DNA of 38,278 bases from an uncultured Erysipelotrichaceae bacterium (lineage in GTDB: Bacteria; Bacillota_I; Bacilli_A; Erysipelotrichales; Erysipelotrichaceae): the NCBI GenBank assembly GCA_900315065.1, contig OMXQ01000015.1, forward strand, positions 1-38,278. Reading direction: 5' to 3'. This document shows positions 5,405 to 15,137 of the stretch, in pieces. How positions within the stretch are numbered: the first letter of the stretch is position 1; each line of letters opens with the position of its first letter. The position numbers and the translations under genes were made by a program. Below the pieces are notes generated by a model. The model was not told the origin of the DNA. It did not search any database and was given only the letters and a program-made list of their open reading frames with translations.

Positions 5405-8128
5405 TTACTTTCTGTGATCCGGAATACCGGTAATAATTTCAGGCAGCTCGTCATCATCTTCTTCAAGGAAGGTAAACGGCGGCATTTCTGCATCCTCTTC
5501 TGTCTTTTCTTCCGGCTTTTCTTCAGCAGATTCTTCGACTTGTTCTGCAGGCTTTTCTGTTTCTGCAGCAATTTCTTCCGGCTCAGTTTCAGTGTCAGAT
5601 TCAGCTTCTGTTTCTTCTGGTTCTTCTTCCGCAATATTCAGAATCGGTTCTGCAGCAACAGGCTCGTCATCAGCCGGCTTTTCTTCTTCCTCAGCAGAAA
5701 CACTGACTTCTGCAGGTTCCTTTTCTTCTTCAGTTTCCTGCGTTTCAATGACAATTTCTTCTTCTGCTTCTTCTGCAGGAGCTTCTGTATCGACCTGTAC
5801 TTCTTCTTCAGCAGGTTCTGCTTCCGGTCTGATCGGATCAAGCTTGATATAGTCAATGCCAGGATTACGGTATAAGGAAGGATCAAAGACACGTTCCGGT
5901 TTTTTCTGCGGTTTTACTTCTTCCACAGGTTCTTCTTCTGTTTCTTCCGCATCCAGTGCAGCTTCTACATCATCTTCTGTTTCAGCCTTTTCATCATGGG
6001 TGTAATTTCTGGTGATAGCAGCCATCGGATCATCAACGTCACCGCCGCTTGTCAATTCATCCAGAACATCTCCCAGCTGCAGGACTTCGGTAGCACCCGG
6101 GTCTTCTTCACCCTGGAAACGGTAATCCGCAAACGGATCTACGACATCTTCTTCCGGCTTTTCTTCTTCAGCCTCTTCTTCTTCTGAAGTTTCTGTTTCT
6201 TTTTCAGCAGCTTCATTTGCTGCATTGTTGGCGAAGATCGGAACTTCGGTTGTATCATCATTGCCGCTTTCTTCAACCGGCATATTGAGGAAATCAGGAA
6301 CATCATCCACTGCTGGTTCCGGCGGGAAGTCAGGTGTTACCATCTTTTCTTCTGTTTCTGCTTCCGCTGTTTCTTCTGTCCTCTCTTCAGCTTCTTCGCT
6401 AACTTCAGCAGGTACTTCTGTTTCTGCTTCTGTATTTTCTTCAACCGGAATGCTTTCGGTTGTTTCTTCTTCTGTTTCTTCTTCAATGACCGGCTTTACC
6501 GTTTCAATTTTTTCAGTTTCAGCAGTCGGCGAAACATAAACTTCTTTCTTTTCTTCTATCTCTTCAACCGGCTCATCCAGATCATAATCGGCGACTTCAG
6601 CCTTTCTCAGACGTACGCAGATGTAAGGCTTTGCCGGTAAAGCAAGCCGGAAGGAACCATGATAGATGCCAGCCTTTCTGACCGTCATATCATAAGTATC
6701 GATAATTTCTGCAACATAGTCAGTATCTGCATCAACGGAATAATCACGATAAGAAGGTCTCATGAAACTGTAATAGAAGAGATACTGGCTCTTATTATTC
6801 TGTGCCCATTCGCTTTCCGGTACAGCTTCTATGCTGTCCCATTCATTTTCAATTCTCATCAGACCTGTACCAGGCACTTCTTCAAGAATCTTTCTCAGGA
6901 AAGCAGCCCGCTTCCAGCTTTCGCCCTGAAGCCTGCCGCCATGGGCCCACCAGATATGATCCTTGTCCGCAAGGAAAGTTTCACCATGAGTCGGATAGCC
7001 GCCCCGCATCGCAGTTTCCCACATGCGTCTGGTTTCTTCTTCTGCTGTCAGATTGCCCCAGCCGAACGGCAGATCACCTTCATAGCCAAGCTCTTCCATG
7101 ACGACTGGCTTCTGATACATTTCTCTGTAAGTATCGGTTAATTCTGCACCCTTGTAGAGATCTACTCTCTGCATGGAAACATGCGTGATCCATGGTCTGG
7201 TCTGATCATAAATTTCACGGCAGTTATGGATGGAACGCAGATGATGATTGACATCCTTCTTTACCAGAACGGAAGCCAGTGCTTCCCAATCTGCGATGGA
7301 CTTGCCTGCAACAAGATCCCATTCATTAGCCAGAGACCACCAGACATTATGATAAGCACTGAGACGATTGATCAGATACTTCAGATAGAAAGTATCTTCT
7401 TCTCTGCTCATCTTTGAGAAACCCCATCTGTCATACGGATGGAAAAGAATCAGATCTGCTTCAATGCCGGCTTCACCAAGTTCGGCAACGCACTTTTCAA
7501 GACGCTGGAAATAAGCCGGATTGAAACGATGGAAATCAAAATCATTTCCTTCGCTCTTACCCATATATGCCAGCATGTTATCGTCATTCAATACAGAAGC
7601 ATCCATTGCTTTTCCTTCATATGGGAAAAGAACTGGATCCTTGAGATTATAGAAATAGTGCTTCGGGAAAACACAGAAACGGACCTTGTTGAAACCGGAA
7701 GCCTTCAGGGACTCCAATGTCTCACTGACTGTTTCATCATCCTGCAGCCACCATACATAAGCAGTTGTGCCCATTGGTACATATTTTGTACCATCTTCAT
7801 AACTGAAGTGGAAAGTACCTGCCTTGCGTACAGGACCATGATTTTTTTCATCTGCTTCTTCAACAATAAAGGCACCGCTCAAAGCAGTATCCAGGAAGGA
7901 AGCCCTTAATACAAAGTGATACCTGCCCGCAAAGGAAGGCATAAAGCGGATCTTATATACGCCGTCACCATCGTAGAAACCTTCGACTGTGACGCTTTCA
8001 TTCTTACCGGAGAAAATACCAGTCAGTGACTGATCAATAAAAGGATTGCCTTCTGCCGGTCCGTGAAGAACGATCTCAAAGACATCCCAGCGTTTAACAC
8101 TTGATGCAAAATCCTGTTTATCTGTCAT
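5405..8128 (-). CDS. DUF5060/DUF4038-type glycoside hydrolase with long acidic tail
   Basis: This 907-residue protein starts with a beta-rich N-terminal domain (DUF5060-like, residues 1-100). A TIM-barrel of the DUF4038/GH140-like type follows (about 105-430), carrying WWSLANEWD (likely acid/base Glu) and VVMEELGYEG (likely nucleophile Glu). A DUF5605-like beta domain ends near residue 525. Relatives act on plant or host glycans, but the substrate cannot be inferred. There is no signal peptide, so it is probably cytoplasmic. The last 380 residues are an extremely Glu/Asp-rich, Lys-poor, low-complexity tail with a few ordered-looking islands such as DPFADYRFQGEEDPGATEVL. That tail is not part of the usual family architecture. 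The ATG at 8128 is preceded by AGAGAGG. Confidence 0.8.
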   Translation of the reverse strand: MTDKQDFASSVKRWDVFEIVLHGPAEGNPFIDQSLTGIFSGKNESVTVEGFYDGDGVYKIRFMPSFAGRYHFVLRASFLDTALSGAFIVEEADEKNHGPVRKAGTFHFSYEDGTKYVPMGTTAYVWWLQDDETVSETLESLKASGFNKVRFCVFPKHYFYNLKDPVLFPYEGKAMDASVLNDDNMLAYMGKSEGNDFDFHRFNPAYFQRLEKCVAELGEAGIEADLILFHPYDRWGFSKMSREEDTFYLKYLINRLSAYHNVWWSLANEWDLVAGKSIADWEALASVLVKKDVNHHLRSIHNCREIYDQTRPWITHVSMQRVDLYKGAELTDTYREMYQKPVVMEELGYEGDLPFGWGNLTAEEETRRMWETAMRGGYPTHGETFLADKDHIWWAHGGRLQGESWKRAAFLRKILEEVPGTGLMRIENEWDSIEAVPESEWAQNNKSQYLFYYSFMRPSYRDYSVDADTDYVAEIIDTYDMTVRKAGIYHGSFRLALPAKPYICVRLRKAEVADYDLDEPVEEIEEKKEVYVSPTAETEKIETVKPVIEEETEEETTESIPVEENTEAETEVPAEVSEEAEERTEETAEAETEEKMVTPDFPPEPAVDDVPDFLNMPVEESGNDDTTEVPIFANNAANEAAEKETETSEEEEAEEEKPEEDVVDPFADYRFQGEEDPGATEVLQLGDVLDELTSGGDVDDPMAAITRNYTHDEKAETEDDVEAALDAEETEEEPVEEVKPQKKPERVFDPSLYRNPGIDYIKLDPIRPEAEPAEEEVQVDTEAPAEEAEEEIVIETQETEEEKEPAEVSVSAEEEEKPADDEPVAAEPILNIAEEEPEETEAESDTETEPEEIAAETEKPAEQVEESAEEKPEEKTEEDAEMPPFTFLEEDDDELPEIITGIPDHRK

Positions 8129-8155
8129 AGTAACCTCTCTTGTATGCCTGTAAAT

Positions 8156-8161
8156 ATTATA
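8156..8161 (-). promoter_or_regulatory. Candidate -10 for the glycoside hydrolase gene
   Basis: TATAAT on the minus strand lies 28 bases before the start codon, with AGAGAGG as ribosome site between. No good -35 hexamer is visible 17 bases further up. Confidence 0.45.
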
Positions 8162-8172
8162 ACTTGTTTATA

Positions 8173-8826
8173 TCAATGGTGCTTGCCTGTTTTATCGGAT
8201 ACTTTCGGCAGTTTCCAATGGTAATGGGCAGACAGCAGACGGATGATCAGAATCACAGCTGCTCCGCCCCAGATAGCTGGTGTCTTCATGCCTGCCTGCA
8301 TGAGCCAGGTACAGATCATGCCGCCGATGATGCTGGCAATTGCATAAATATGACGGGTGAATATGTATGGCAGCGAAGTAACAAGAATATCTCTCACAAG
8401 ACCCCCGCCGACACCCGTCAGCACCCCGGCAAAAACACAAAGGAAGGCATTATCCGGCGCTGTATGGAAAGCTGTATTGACACCCATGACGGTAAACATG
8501 GCAAGGCCGGCAGAGTCCATGATCAATAACAAACGTTTTAATGTCTTGGCATCTTTTTCGCTCTTTGTATGAACGCCGATATAAACGACCAGGAATACAA
8601 TCAGGGAAGTCGCTGCCGCAACAGCTACATACATCGGGTTCACAAAAGCTTCCGGCGGGAAGGAACCAAGCACGATATCACGGAAAACACCGCCGCCTGT
8701 AGCCGTTACAACGCCTAAGGCAATAACCCCGAAAAGATCCAGATCAGCACCTAATGCAGTAATGGCACCGGAAATTGCAAATGCAACGGTACCTACCAAT
8801 TCAAGAAAGATAATGGACTGTTCCAT
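8173..8826 (-). CDS. TRIC/UPF0126 family membrane protein
   Basis: A 217-residue integral membrane protein with about seven hydrophobic helices arranged as two homologous halves. Each half carries the family signature: GVVTATGGGVFRDIVLG and GVLTGVGGGLVRDILV. Prokaryotic members are trimeric cation channels related to animal TRIC, and the E. coli relative YadS/YicG group has been linked to glycine transport, so the exact substrate is open. I chose the ATG at 8826 rather than 8832 because AAGGGG sits 8 bases before it, while it is only 2 bases from the upstream ATG. It stands between the his operon terminator and the glycoside hydrolase and is probably monocistronic. Confidence 0.85.
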   Translation of the reverse strand: MEQSIIFLELVGTVAFAISGAITALGADLDLFGVIALGVVTATGGGVFRDIVLGSFPPEAFVNPMYVAVAAATSLIVFLVVYIGVHTKSEKDAKTLKRLLLIMDSAGLAMFTVMGVNTAFHTAPDNAFLCVFAGVLTGVGGGLVRDILVTSLPYIFTRHIYAIASIIGGMICTWLMQAGMKTPAIWGGAAVILIIRLLSAHYHWKLPKVSDKTGKHH

Positions 8827-8856
8827 ACACATTTCCCCTTAACATGCATTCATTAT

Positions 8857-8882
8857 AAAAAAAGGTACGTCATTTGCGTACC
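8857..8882 (-). terminator. Terminator of the his operon
   Basis: On the minus strand GGTACG-CAAATGA-CGTACC is followed by a run of seven T. It lies just after the hisE stop codon. Confidence 0.85.
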
Positions 8883-8889
8883 CTTGGTT

Positions 8890-9213
8890 TTATAATTTTT
8901 CGATTGGCTTGCGTTCTGCCTTGAGATTATGGGTCTTTTCACTGCGGCGCTTCAATTCAGCTTCCACGTCTTCCATCGTGACACCTTTTTCAACCATCAA
9001 TACCTGCAGATGATACAGAAGGTCATTGATTTCACCAACCAGTTCTTCCTTGGATTGGGATAAAGATGCAATAATGACTTCGGTGCTTTCTTCACCGACT
9101 TTCTTCAGGATCTTTTCCAATCCCTTGTCAAACAGATAATTGGTATAGCTGCCCTGTTCCGGGTTCTGCTTTCGATCCTGGATCATGGCATATTGTTTTT
9201 CAAGTTCACTCAT
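8890..9213 (-). CDS. hisE: Phosphoribosyl-ATP pyrophosphohydrolase
   Basis: A 107-residue all-alpha NTP pyrophosphatase that hydrolyses PR-ATP to PR-AMP, the second step of histidine synthesis. The MazG-like metal-binding motif [14 protein letters not shown] followed by [13 protein letters not shown] is typical of HisE. It is a separate gene rather than the HisIE fusion. It overlaps hisI by four bases (ATGA) and is the last gene of the operon. Confidence 0.95.
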   Translation of the reverse strand: MSELEKQYAMIQDRKQNPEQGSYTNYLFDKGLEKILKKVGEESTEVIIASLSQSKEELVGEINDLLYHLQVLMVEKGVTMEDVEAELKRRSEKTHNLKAERKPIEKL

Positions 9214-9539
9214 TCAATTTCTTCTCCTTCAATTGTTCTGTAGAAACAGGAATGATGACCGGTATGGCAGGCAGCCCCGTCCTGCTTTACCTTGAGCAGA
9301 ATTGTATCTTCATCGCAATCGATCAGTATTTCCTGTACATGCTGGTAATGCCCGCTGGTTTCCCCTTTTGTCCAGAGTTCCTGCCGGCTTCTGGACCAAT
9401 ATGTTGCTAACTTTGTATCGAGTGTTTTCTGAAAGCTTTCTTCATTCATATAGGCAAGCATCAATACTTCGCCTGTATCCGCTTCCTGCACGATGCACGG
9501 AACCAGTCCCTTCCCTTTTTCAAAATCAGGTCTGATCAT
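9210..9539 (-). CDS. hisI: Phosphoribosyl-AMP cyclohydrolase
   Basis: A 109-residue zinc- and magnesium-dependent hydrolase that opens the adenine ring of PR-AMP (third step). The motifs [25 protein letters not shown] and [11 protein letters not shown] carry the metal ligands. It is a stand-alone form, overlapping hisF upstream and hisE downstream by four bases each, so it is translationally coupled. Confidence 0.95.
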   Translation of the reverse strand: MIRPDFEKGKGLVPCIVQEADTGEVLMLAYMNEESFQKTLDTKLATYWSRSRQELWTKGETSGHYQHVQEILIDCDEDTILLKVKQDGAACHTGHHSCFYRTIEGEEIE

Positions 9540-10297
9540 ACTCTTACCGGGATTCCTTTCTCATGGAGATATTTCTTGACATCCCCAACACTCAGTTCAT
9601 CATAGTGGAACAAAGAAGCTGCCAAAGCTGCATCTGCGGCATTTTCTCTGAATACTTCATAGAAGTCTTTGAGACTCCCGCAGCCTCCGGAAGCAATCAC
9701 CGGCACTCTGACTTCTTCTCTGACTGCTTTCAGGAAAGGAAGATCATATCCTGCTTTGGTGCCATCGGCGTCCATTGATGTCAGCAGTATTTCACCAGCA
9801 CCCTTCATTACGCCGTCTTTGATCCATTCCAGAGCATCAATGCCCGTATCGATTCTGCCGCCGTTAATAACAACGTTCCAGCCGCTTTTATCCTCTCTCA
9901 TTTTTCCATCTACTGCTAAGACCACGCACTGGTCGCCGAATTGTTCTGCAGCTTCTGAAATCAGATCAGGATTCCGGACGGCAGCCGAATTCAGAGAACA
10001 CTTGTCTGCCCCTGCTCTTAGCAGCTTGCGCATGTCATCTGTACTTCTGATGCCGCCGCCGACTGTAAAAGGAATGAAAATATTTGCGGCAACATCTTCG
10101 ACTACCTGCACCATTGTCTTACGGCCGTCACTGGTTGCCGTAATATCAAGAAAAACAAGTTCATCTGCGCCCTGCTCATAATACTTCTTTGCCATTTCAA
10201 CCGGGGAGCCGACTTCCTTCAGACCGACAAAATTAATGCCTTTGACAACCTTGCCGTCTTTCACATCAAGACAGGGAATAATACGTTTTGTCAGCAT
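9536..10297 (-). CDS. hisF: Imidazole glycerol phosphate synthase, cyclase subunit
   Basis: A 253-residue TIM barrel that, with HisH, converts PRFAR and ammonia into imidazole glycerol phosphate and AICAR. The catalytic aspartates are in [12 protein letters not shown] near the N-terminus and in VVLAVDGK mid-protein; phosphate-binding loops GGGIRS and ASGGCGS are present. It overlaps the end of hisA by seven bases. Length and motifs are canonical. Confidence 0.96.
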   Translation of the reverse strand: MLTKRIIPCLDVKDGKVVKGINFVGLKEVGSPVEMAKKYYEQGADELVFLDITATSDGRKTMVQVVEDVAANIFIPFTVGGGIRSTDDMRKLLRAGADKCSLNSAAVRNPDLISEAAEQFGDQCVVLAVDGKMREDKSGWNVVINGGRIDTGIDALEWIKDGVMKGAGEILLTSMDADGTKAGYDLPFLKAVREEVRVPVIASGGCGSLKDFYEVFRENAADAALAASLFHYDELSVGDVKKYLHEKGIPVRV

Positions 10298-11013
10298 TTT
10301 CCTTCTCCTTCTGCCAATGCCTCTTTCAATGAAAGAGAACCGGCATAAATTGACTTGCCGCAGATAGCGCCGTAAAGACCCATTTCTGTCAGCTTCTGAA
10401 TATGCGTAATATCACGGATGCCGCCGGAAGCGATGATGTTCATATTGGTGCTTTTCTGCAGCTCAGCTAACATCGCAAAATTCGGGCCGGACAAGGTTCC
10501 GTCTTTGGAAATGTCCGTAAAGATCACAGTAGAAACACCGATCTTTTCCAGTTCCTTTGCAAAGTCCGTATAATACATGGAACTTCCCTTCAGCCAGCCG
10601 GCTCCCATCGCATAGCCGTCTTTACAATCAAGACCGACCGCAATTTTATTCCCGTACTTCTGCACAGCTTCTTTGAGAAGCACAGGATCCTCAATCGCAG
10701 CAGTTCCGAGAATGACTCTGGAAATTCCGTTATGAAGATAATACTCAATATCTGCCATGGTCCGGATGCCGCCGCCGACTTCTACCTTGCTGGAAATTGT
10801 ACGGGCGGTTTCCGCAATCAACTGGGAATTGATTCTTTTTCCTGCTTTGGCACCGTCAAGATCTACCATATGAACCCAGGAAGCACCCGTCTTTGCGAAA
10901 GTTTCAGCGGTAGTAAGAACAGACTCAGCAACCACTTCTTTCTTTCCGTAGTCGCCCTGATACAGTCTGACCGGAGAACCGTCAATAATATCAATTGCCG
11001 GAAGAATGATCAT
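10291..11013 (-). CDS. hisA: ProFAR isomerase
   Basis: A 240-residue TIM barrel catalysing the Amadori rearrangement of ProFAR to PRFAR. The catalytic Asp in [14 protein letters not shown] and the second in [16 protein letters not shown] are visible, as are the phosphate loops GGGIRT and ASGGIRD. It is paralogous to HisF, which follows it. It overlaps hisH by four bases. Confidence 0.96.
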   Translation of the reverse strand: MIILPAIDIIDGSPVRLYQGDYGKKEVVAESVLTTAETFAKTGASWVHMVDLDGAKAGKRINSQLIAETARTISSKVEVGGGIRTMADIEYYLHNGISRVILGTAAIEDPVLLKEAVQKYGNKIAVGLDCKDGYAMGAGWLKGSSMYYTDFAKELEKIGVSTVIFTDISKDGTLSGPNFAMLAELQKSTNMNIIASGGIRDITHIQKLTEMGLYGAICGKSIYAGSLSLKEALAEGEGKC

Positions 11014-11615
11014 AAATCAGCCTCCGTAAAATGCTGCAGAATCTTCAGTCCGTCCCTGCCGCTTTTTTCCGGATGAAACTGACAGCCCATGATATTTCCC
11101 TTTTTTACGATGCCGGTAATTTTCATATTCCCGTATTCACTATAGGCAACCAGATCTTCCGGATCGACATCCTGCGCATAATAGGAATGCACATAATACA
11201 CATAAGGACGCGGGGAAAGATCAATTGGAAGCTTCTTTGCAAAGACAAGTTCGTTCCAGCCGATTTCCGGAATCGAGACACTTGTGTCTTCCATGAAACG
11301 GACATGGCCCTTCAATAAGCAAAGACCTTCATGCATGCCTTTTTCCTCACTGTCTTCAAACAGCATCTGCATGCCCAGGCAGATTCCCAATAAAGGTTTT
11401 CCCTTCTGAGCACTTTCCCTGATCCAGTCAAAAAGACCTGCTTTTTTCAGATTCTCTGCACAGTCACCAAAAGCACCTACCCCAGGCAGAATGAGCCTTT
11501 CACACTGATCCAGCACATTTTTGTCAGAAGTGATGATATATTCCCTGCCGAGCTTGCAAAGGGCATTTTCCACGCTGCGCAGATTGCCCATGCCATAGTC
11601 AATAATGCCGATCAT
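11010..11615 (-). CDS. hisH: Imidazole glycerol phosphate synthase, glutaminase subunit
   Basis: A 201-residue class I glutamine amidotransferase that supplies ammonia to HisF. The triad is visible: the nucleophile Cys in [12 protein letters not shown], and His and Glu in [10 protein letters not shown]. The N-terminus [18 protein letters not shown] is standard. It overlaps hisB and hisA by four bases. Confidence 0.96.
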   Translation of the reverse strand: MIGIIDYGMGNLRSVENALCKLGREYIITSDKNVLDQCERLILPGVGAFGDCAENLKKAGLFDWIRESAQKGKPLLGICLGMQMLFEDSEEKGMHEGLCLLKGHVRFMEDTSVSIPEIGWNELVFAKKLPIDLSPRPYVYYVHSYYAQDVDPEDLVAYSEYGNMKITGIVKKGNIMGCQFHPEKSGRDGLKILQHFTEADL

Positions 11616-12193
11616 GCAATCACTCCCTTTGTACTTGGAAGGTCTGTGCCTTCCACTTTGACAGCAGCCTTCAGTGCTCTGCCGAAGGCTTTGAAGATTG
11701 CTTCTGCCTTATGATGATCATTGGCACCATAGCGTAAATTGACATGAACCGTCATGCCTGCCGCAACTGCAAAAGCACGGAAGAATTCCTCAACCATCTC
11801 AGTTGACATCATGCCGATCTGTTCTCTTGCAAAATCGCAGTTGAATACAAGATACGGCCTGCCGCTGATGTCGATATTGACATCTGCCAGTGCTTCATCC
11901 ATCGGTACCGTAAAGTTTCCGTATCTGGCAATGCCGGCCTTATCACCCAATGCTTCTTTGAAAGCTGTGCCTAAAGCAATACCGGTATCTTCAATCGTGT
12001 GGTGGTCATCTACATCCAGATCTCCGTCTGCCTTTACGGTAAGATCAAAGCCGCCATGGAAGGCAAACAGATCCAGCATATGGTCAAAGAAGCCGATGCC
12101 GGTGTCGATCTGACGCCTGCCGCTGCCATCCAGGTCCAGTGAGATTCTGATTTTTGTTTCCTTTGTTTCTCTTCTGACTTCTGCTTTTCTCAT
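11612..12193 (-). CDS. hisB: Imidazoleglycerol-phosphate dehydratase
   Basis: A 193-residue manganese enzyme that dehydrates imidazole glycerol phosphate. The repeated His-rich metal motifs [27 protein letters not shown] and [14 protein letters not shown] are intact. It is the monofunctional form without a histidinol-phosphatase domain. I prefer the ATG at 12193, with GAGGAG about 10 bases upstream, over a TTG at 12211. The gene begins inside the end of hisC. No histidinol phosphatase gene (HisJ, HisK or HisN type) is in this operon, so that step must be encoded elsewhere. Confidence 0.95.
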   Translation of the reverse strand: MRKAEVRRETKETKIRISLDLDGSGRRQIDTGIGFFDHMLDLFAFHGGFDLTVKADGDLDVDDHHTIEDTGIALGTAFKEALGDKAGIARYGNFTVPMDEALADVNIDISGRPYLVFNCDFAREQIGMMSTEMVEEFFRAFAVAAGMTVHVNLRYGANDHHKAEAIFKAFGRALKAAVKVEGTDLPSTKGVIA

Positions 12194-12197
12194 ATGC

Positions 12198-13226
12198 TCA
12201 TATCTCCTCAAAGTTTTTCAGAACTTCATACGCAGCCTGACATTCTGCTTCTGAACCAATGGTAATCCGGAAGGTATCCTTTCCCTTGTAATTGCGGATC
12301 ACAATGCCTGCGGCATCAAATGCTTCCAGCAGTTTTTCTTTATCAGCACATTTTCCATAGAGGAAATTTGCCTGGCTGTTGTGCATCTGAATCCGTCTGA
12401 AGTCTTTGACTTTCTCATAGAAAGCGTTGCGCCTTGCCTTGATTTCTTCAATTCTCTGCTTTGTCTCATCCGCGTGTCCAAGCACGATTTCAGCAATTTT
12501 CATAGACACGGAATTGAGGGCATAAGGAACTGCGGAAGCTTTCATCGTCTTCATGTTCTCCTGGCTGGAAACCATAAAACCGACTCTGACGCCTGCCAAT
12601 GCATAAGCTTTGGACAAGGTTCTGGTGACATAGAGATTCTTTTCTTCATTGATGAGGGTCAGCGCACTGACTTCATCAGAGAATTCCATGTAAGCTTCAT
12701 CTACGACTACCGGTACCGGGGCAAATGCTTCCGTGATTTTTCTGATTTCATCAACAGACAGACAATGACCAGTCGGGTTATTCGGATTGGAGAAAAGCAC
12801 AAGATCCACTTTGTCTTTCCTGCCCTGGGCAATGAAAGCATCGATATCCAGTCTTCCGTCTTCTTTCAGATCAAACTTTTCTACCCCTGCCTCATATGCA
12901 GAAGCGTAATAGTCATACATGGAAAAATCCGGATCGAAGGTAAAGAGCTTCTTCCCTTTGCCAAGATATGTACCGATCAATAAACCCAGCATCTGGTCGC
13001 TGCCGTTTCCTGCCAATAACTGATCCGGGGAAATTCCCATGACTTTGCCATAGGCTTCCAGCAAAGCTTCCTGGGAATTGTCCGGATAGCGGTTGAAATG
13101 AATAGAAGGAAGAGCCTGGGCAATTTCCTGAATGATTTCATCAGAAAGATTTGCATAGCCTTCATTGGCATTTAAGAGAATGCCCTTCTGAACGGCTGCC
13201 TGATATGCTTCAATTTTCTTTTCCAT
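12198..13226 (-). CDS. hisC: Histidinol-phosphate aminotransferase
   Basis: A 342-residue fold-type I PLP aminotransferase. SNPNNPTG binds the substrate, VVDEAYMEF contains the cofactor aspartate, and the PLP lysine is in [17 protein letters not shown]. Its position between hisD and hisB supports HisC over an aromatic aminotransferase. It overlaps hisD by 17 bases. Confidence 0.94.
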   Translation of the reverse strand: MEKKIEAYQAAVQKGILLNANEGYANLSDEIIQEIAQALPSIHFNRYPDNSQEALLEAYGKVMGISPDQLLAGNGSDQMLGLLIGTYLGKGKKLFTFDPDFSMYDYYASAYEAGVEKFDLKEDGRLDIDAFIAQGRKDKVDLVLFSNPNNPTGHCLSVDEIRKITEAFAPVPVVVDEAYMEFSDEVSALTLINEEKNLYVTRTLSKAYALAGVRVGFMVSSQENMKTMKASAVPYALNSVSMKIAEIVLGHADETKQRIEEIKARRNAFYEKVKDFRRIQMHNSQANFLYGKCADKEKLLEAFDAAGIVIRNYKGKDTFRITIGSEAECQAAYEVLKNFEEI

Positions 13227-14508
13227 AATCTTTCATCCTGATTCTTGCGGCATTGGCATGAGCCCGCAGCTGTTCTTCTTCTGCCATCGTAACAATGTAT
13301 TTTCCATATGCATCCAGTGCTTCCTTTGTATAGTGAAGGAAGGAGGACTTCTTGATAAAGGCATCTACGCCTAATGCAGAGGAGAAACGCGCAGTTCCGG
13401 AAGTCGGCAGGACATGATTGGTACCGCCGAAATAATCACCGATCGATTCACATGTATAGTAGCCAAGGAAGACAGAACCGGCATTGACAACCTGTTCCAG
13501 ATACCGCATCGGATCACTGACGCAAAGCTCCAGATGCTCTGGTGCAATGGCATTGGCAAAATCAATGCACTCTTCAATGGAATCACACACAATTGCCTTG
13601 CCGTAATCCCGCAGAGAATTTTCTACAATTTCCTTCTTAGGAAGAACTGCACTCTGCTTCTTCAATTCTTCATTGACTCTCGCAAGAAGATCCCTGGAAA
13701 CAGTTAAGAGAATGGCAGAAGCCATCGGGTCATGTTCAGCCTGGGACAAGAGATCAGCTGCGACAAATGCAGGATCTGCCCCCTCATCCGCAACCACGAG
13801 AATTTCACTCGGACCGGCAATCATATCAATGGCAACCTTGCCGTAAACAAGCTTCTTGGCAGCTGCGACAAAGATATTGCCCGGACCGACAATCTTATCA
13901 ACCGAAGGAATGGATTCTGTTCCATAAGCCAATGCACCGACTGCCTGTGCCCCGCCGATCTTGTAAATCTCGGTAACACCGGCAAGTCTTGCCGCAAAGG
14001 CGATGTTCGGATTGATCTTTCCTTCCTTGTTAGGCGGGGTTACCATGACAATTCTTTTCACGCCGGCAACCTTGGCAGGAATGGCATTCATCAATACGGA
14101 AGAAGGATACTGGGCACGCCCGCCCGGTACATAAATACCAACGGATTCCAGCGGCAGAACTCTCTGACCAAGATAAATGCCCATCTCTTTCTGCAGAAGA
14201 TAGGACTGCTGAACCTGTGCCTTATGGAAATAAACGATGTTATCTGCTGCCTTGCGCATGGCCGTCTTGAAGTCTTCAGAACATAAGCTTTCTGCTTCAT
14301 CGATTTCTTCTTCTGATACTTTGAATTCTGAAAGATCAACACCGTCAAACTGCTTTGTATATTTTTTCAAGGCAGCATCTCCGTTTTCTCTGACGTCCGT
14401 CAGAATATTCATGGCTTTGGTCAGAATATCGGCAGAGATTTCCTGGCTTCTTGAATCCAGATACGTTCTGAGTTCCTTTCTGTTTTCCTTTCTGATTTCG
14501 GTTAACAT
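13210..14508 (-). CDS. hisD: Histidinol dehydrogenase
   Basis: A 432-residue zinc-dependent NAD enzyme carrying out the last two oxidations, from histidinol to histidine. Diagnostic segments are VGIYVPGGRAQYPSSVLM, IVGPGNIFVAAAKK, GPSEILVVAD, the SQAEHDP catalytic region and NHVLPTSGTARFSS. Length is typical. It overlaps hisG by seven bases. Confidence 0.96.
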   Translation of the reverse strand: MLTEIRKENRKELRTYLDSRSQEISADILTKAMNILTDVRENGDAALKKYTKQFDGVDLSEFKVSEEEIDEAESLCSEDFKTAMRKAADNIVYFHKAQVQQSYLLQKEMGIYLGQRVLPLESVGIYVPGGRAQYPSSVLMNAIPAKVAGVKRIVMVTPPNKEGKINPNIAFAARLAGVTEIYKIGGAQAVGALAYGTESIPSVDKIVGPGNIFVAAAKKLVYGKVAIDMIAGPSEILVVADEGADPAFVAADLLSQAEHDPMASAILLTVSRDLLARVNEELKKQSAVLPKKEIVENSLRDYGKAIVCDSIEECIDFANAIAPEHLELCVSDPMRYLEQVVNAGSVFLGYYTCESIGDYFGGTNHVLPTSGTARFSSALGVDAFIKKSSFLHYTKEALDAYGKYIVTMAEEEQLRAHANAARIRMKDYGKEN

Positions 14509-15137
14509 TCTTCTTCCCTCGCTTTCTTCAGATCATCGATCAATGCGTCGATTTCCTTTCTCTTCATTTTGAAACTGACTTTATTGGCAATCACTCTTGC
14601 CGAAATCGGACAGACAGTATCAAATACCTTCAGACCATTTTCCCGCAAAGTGGTTCCGGTTTCCATAATATCTACAATACCGTCGCAAAGACCAAGCACC
14701 GGACCAAGTTCAACTGACCCGTCAATTTTGATAATTTCAACTTCTTTGCCCAGCCGATGGAAATAATCAGCTGTCACATTCGGATACTTGGATCCGATCT
14801 TGATATGGCCGTCCATCAATAGGGGATTATGATCCGGCATGCCGGCAAGAATAAACCTGCAGATACCTGTTTTCAGATCCAGCAGTTCATAATAGCCGCT
14901 GCTGCCTTCCATCAATGTATCCTTGCCTACAATGCCGATGTCTGCGACCCCGTGTTCTACATACGTAATAACATCATTCGGCTTTGCCAGGAAGTATCTG
15001 ATGTCCTTCTTTGCGTCCTGGAAGATCAGAGCTCTTCCCTTATCTTTCAGGCTTTCTACGCCATAACCGCTTTTTTCCAGCATTTCCACTGCCTTTTTTT
15101 CAAGGCGGCCTTTTGTCAATGCGATTGCAAGACTCAT
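14502..15137 (-). CDS. hisG: ATP phosphoribosyltransferase, short form
   Basis: A 211-residue catalytic subunit for the first, committed step (ATP + PRPP to PR-ATP). It is the short HisG(S) form, lacking the C-terminal histidine-binding regulatory domain, and therefore depends on HisZ. The motifs DIGIVGKDTL and the PRPP loop GIVDIMETGTTL are present. It overlaps hisZ by four bases, matching the hetero-octameric HisGZ complex. Confidence 0.95.
   Translation of the reverse strand: MSLAIALTKGRLEKKAVEMLEKSGYGVESLKDKGRALIFQDAKKDIRYFLAKPNDVITYVEHGVADIGIVGKDTLMEGSSGYYELLDLKTGICRFILAGMPDHNPLLMDGHIKIGSKYPNVTADYFHRLGKEVEIIKIDGSVELGPVLGLCDGIVDIMETGTTLRENGLKVFDTVCPISARVIANKVSFKMKRKEIDALIDDLKKAREEEC

Noticed and set aside
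5351-5875. Phe/Arg-rich plus-strand frame opposite the acidic tail
   Set aside because: It is the antisense reading of Glu-rich codons (GAA/GAG becomes TTC/CTC); there is no start signal.
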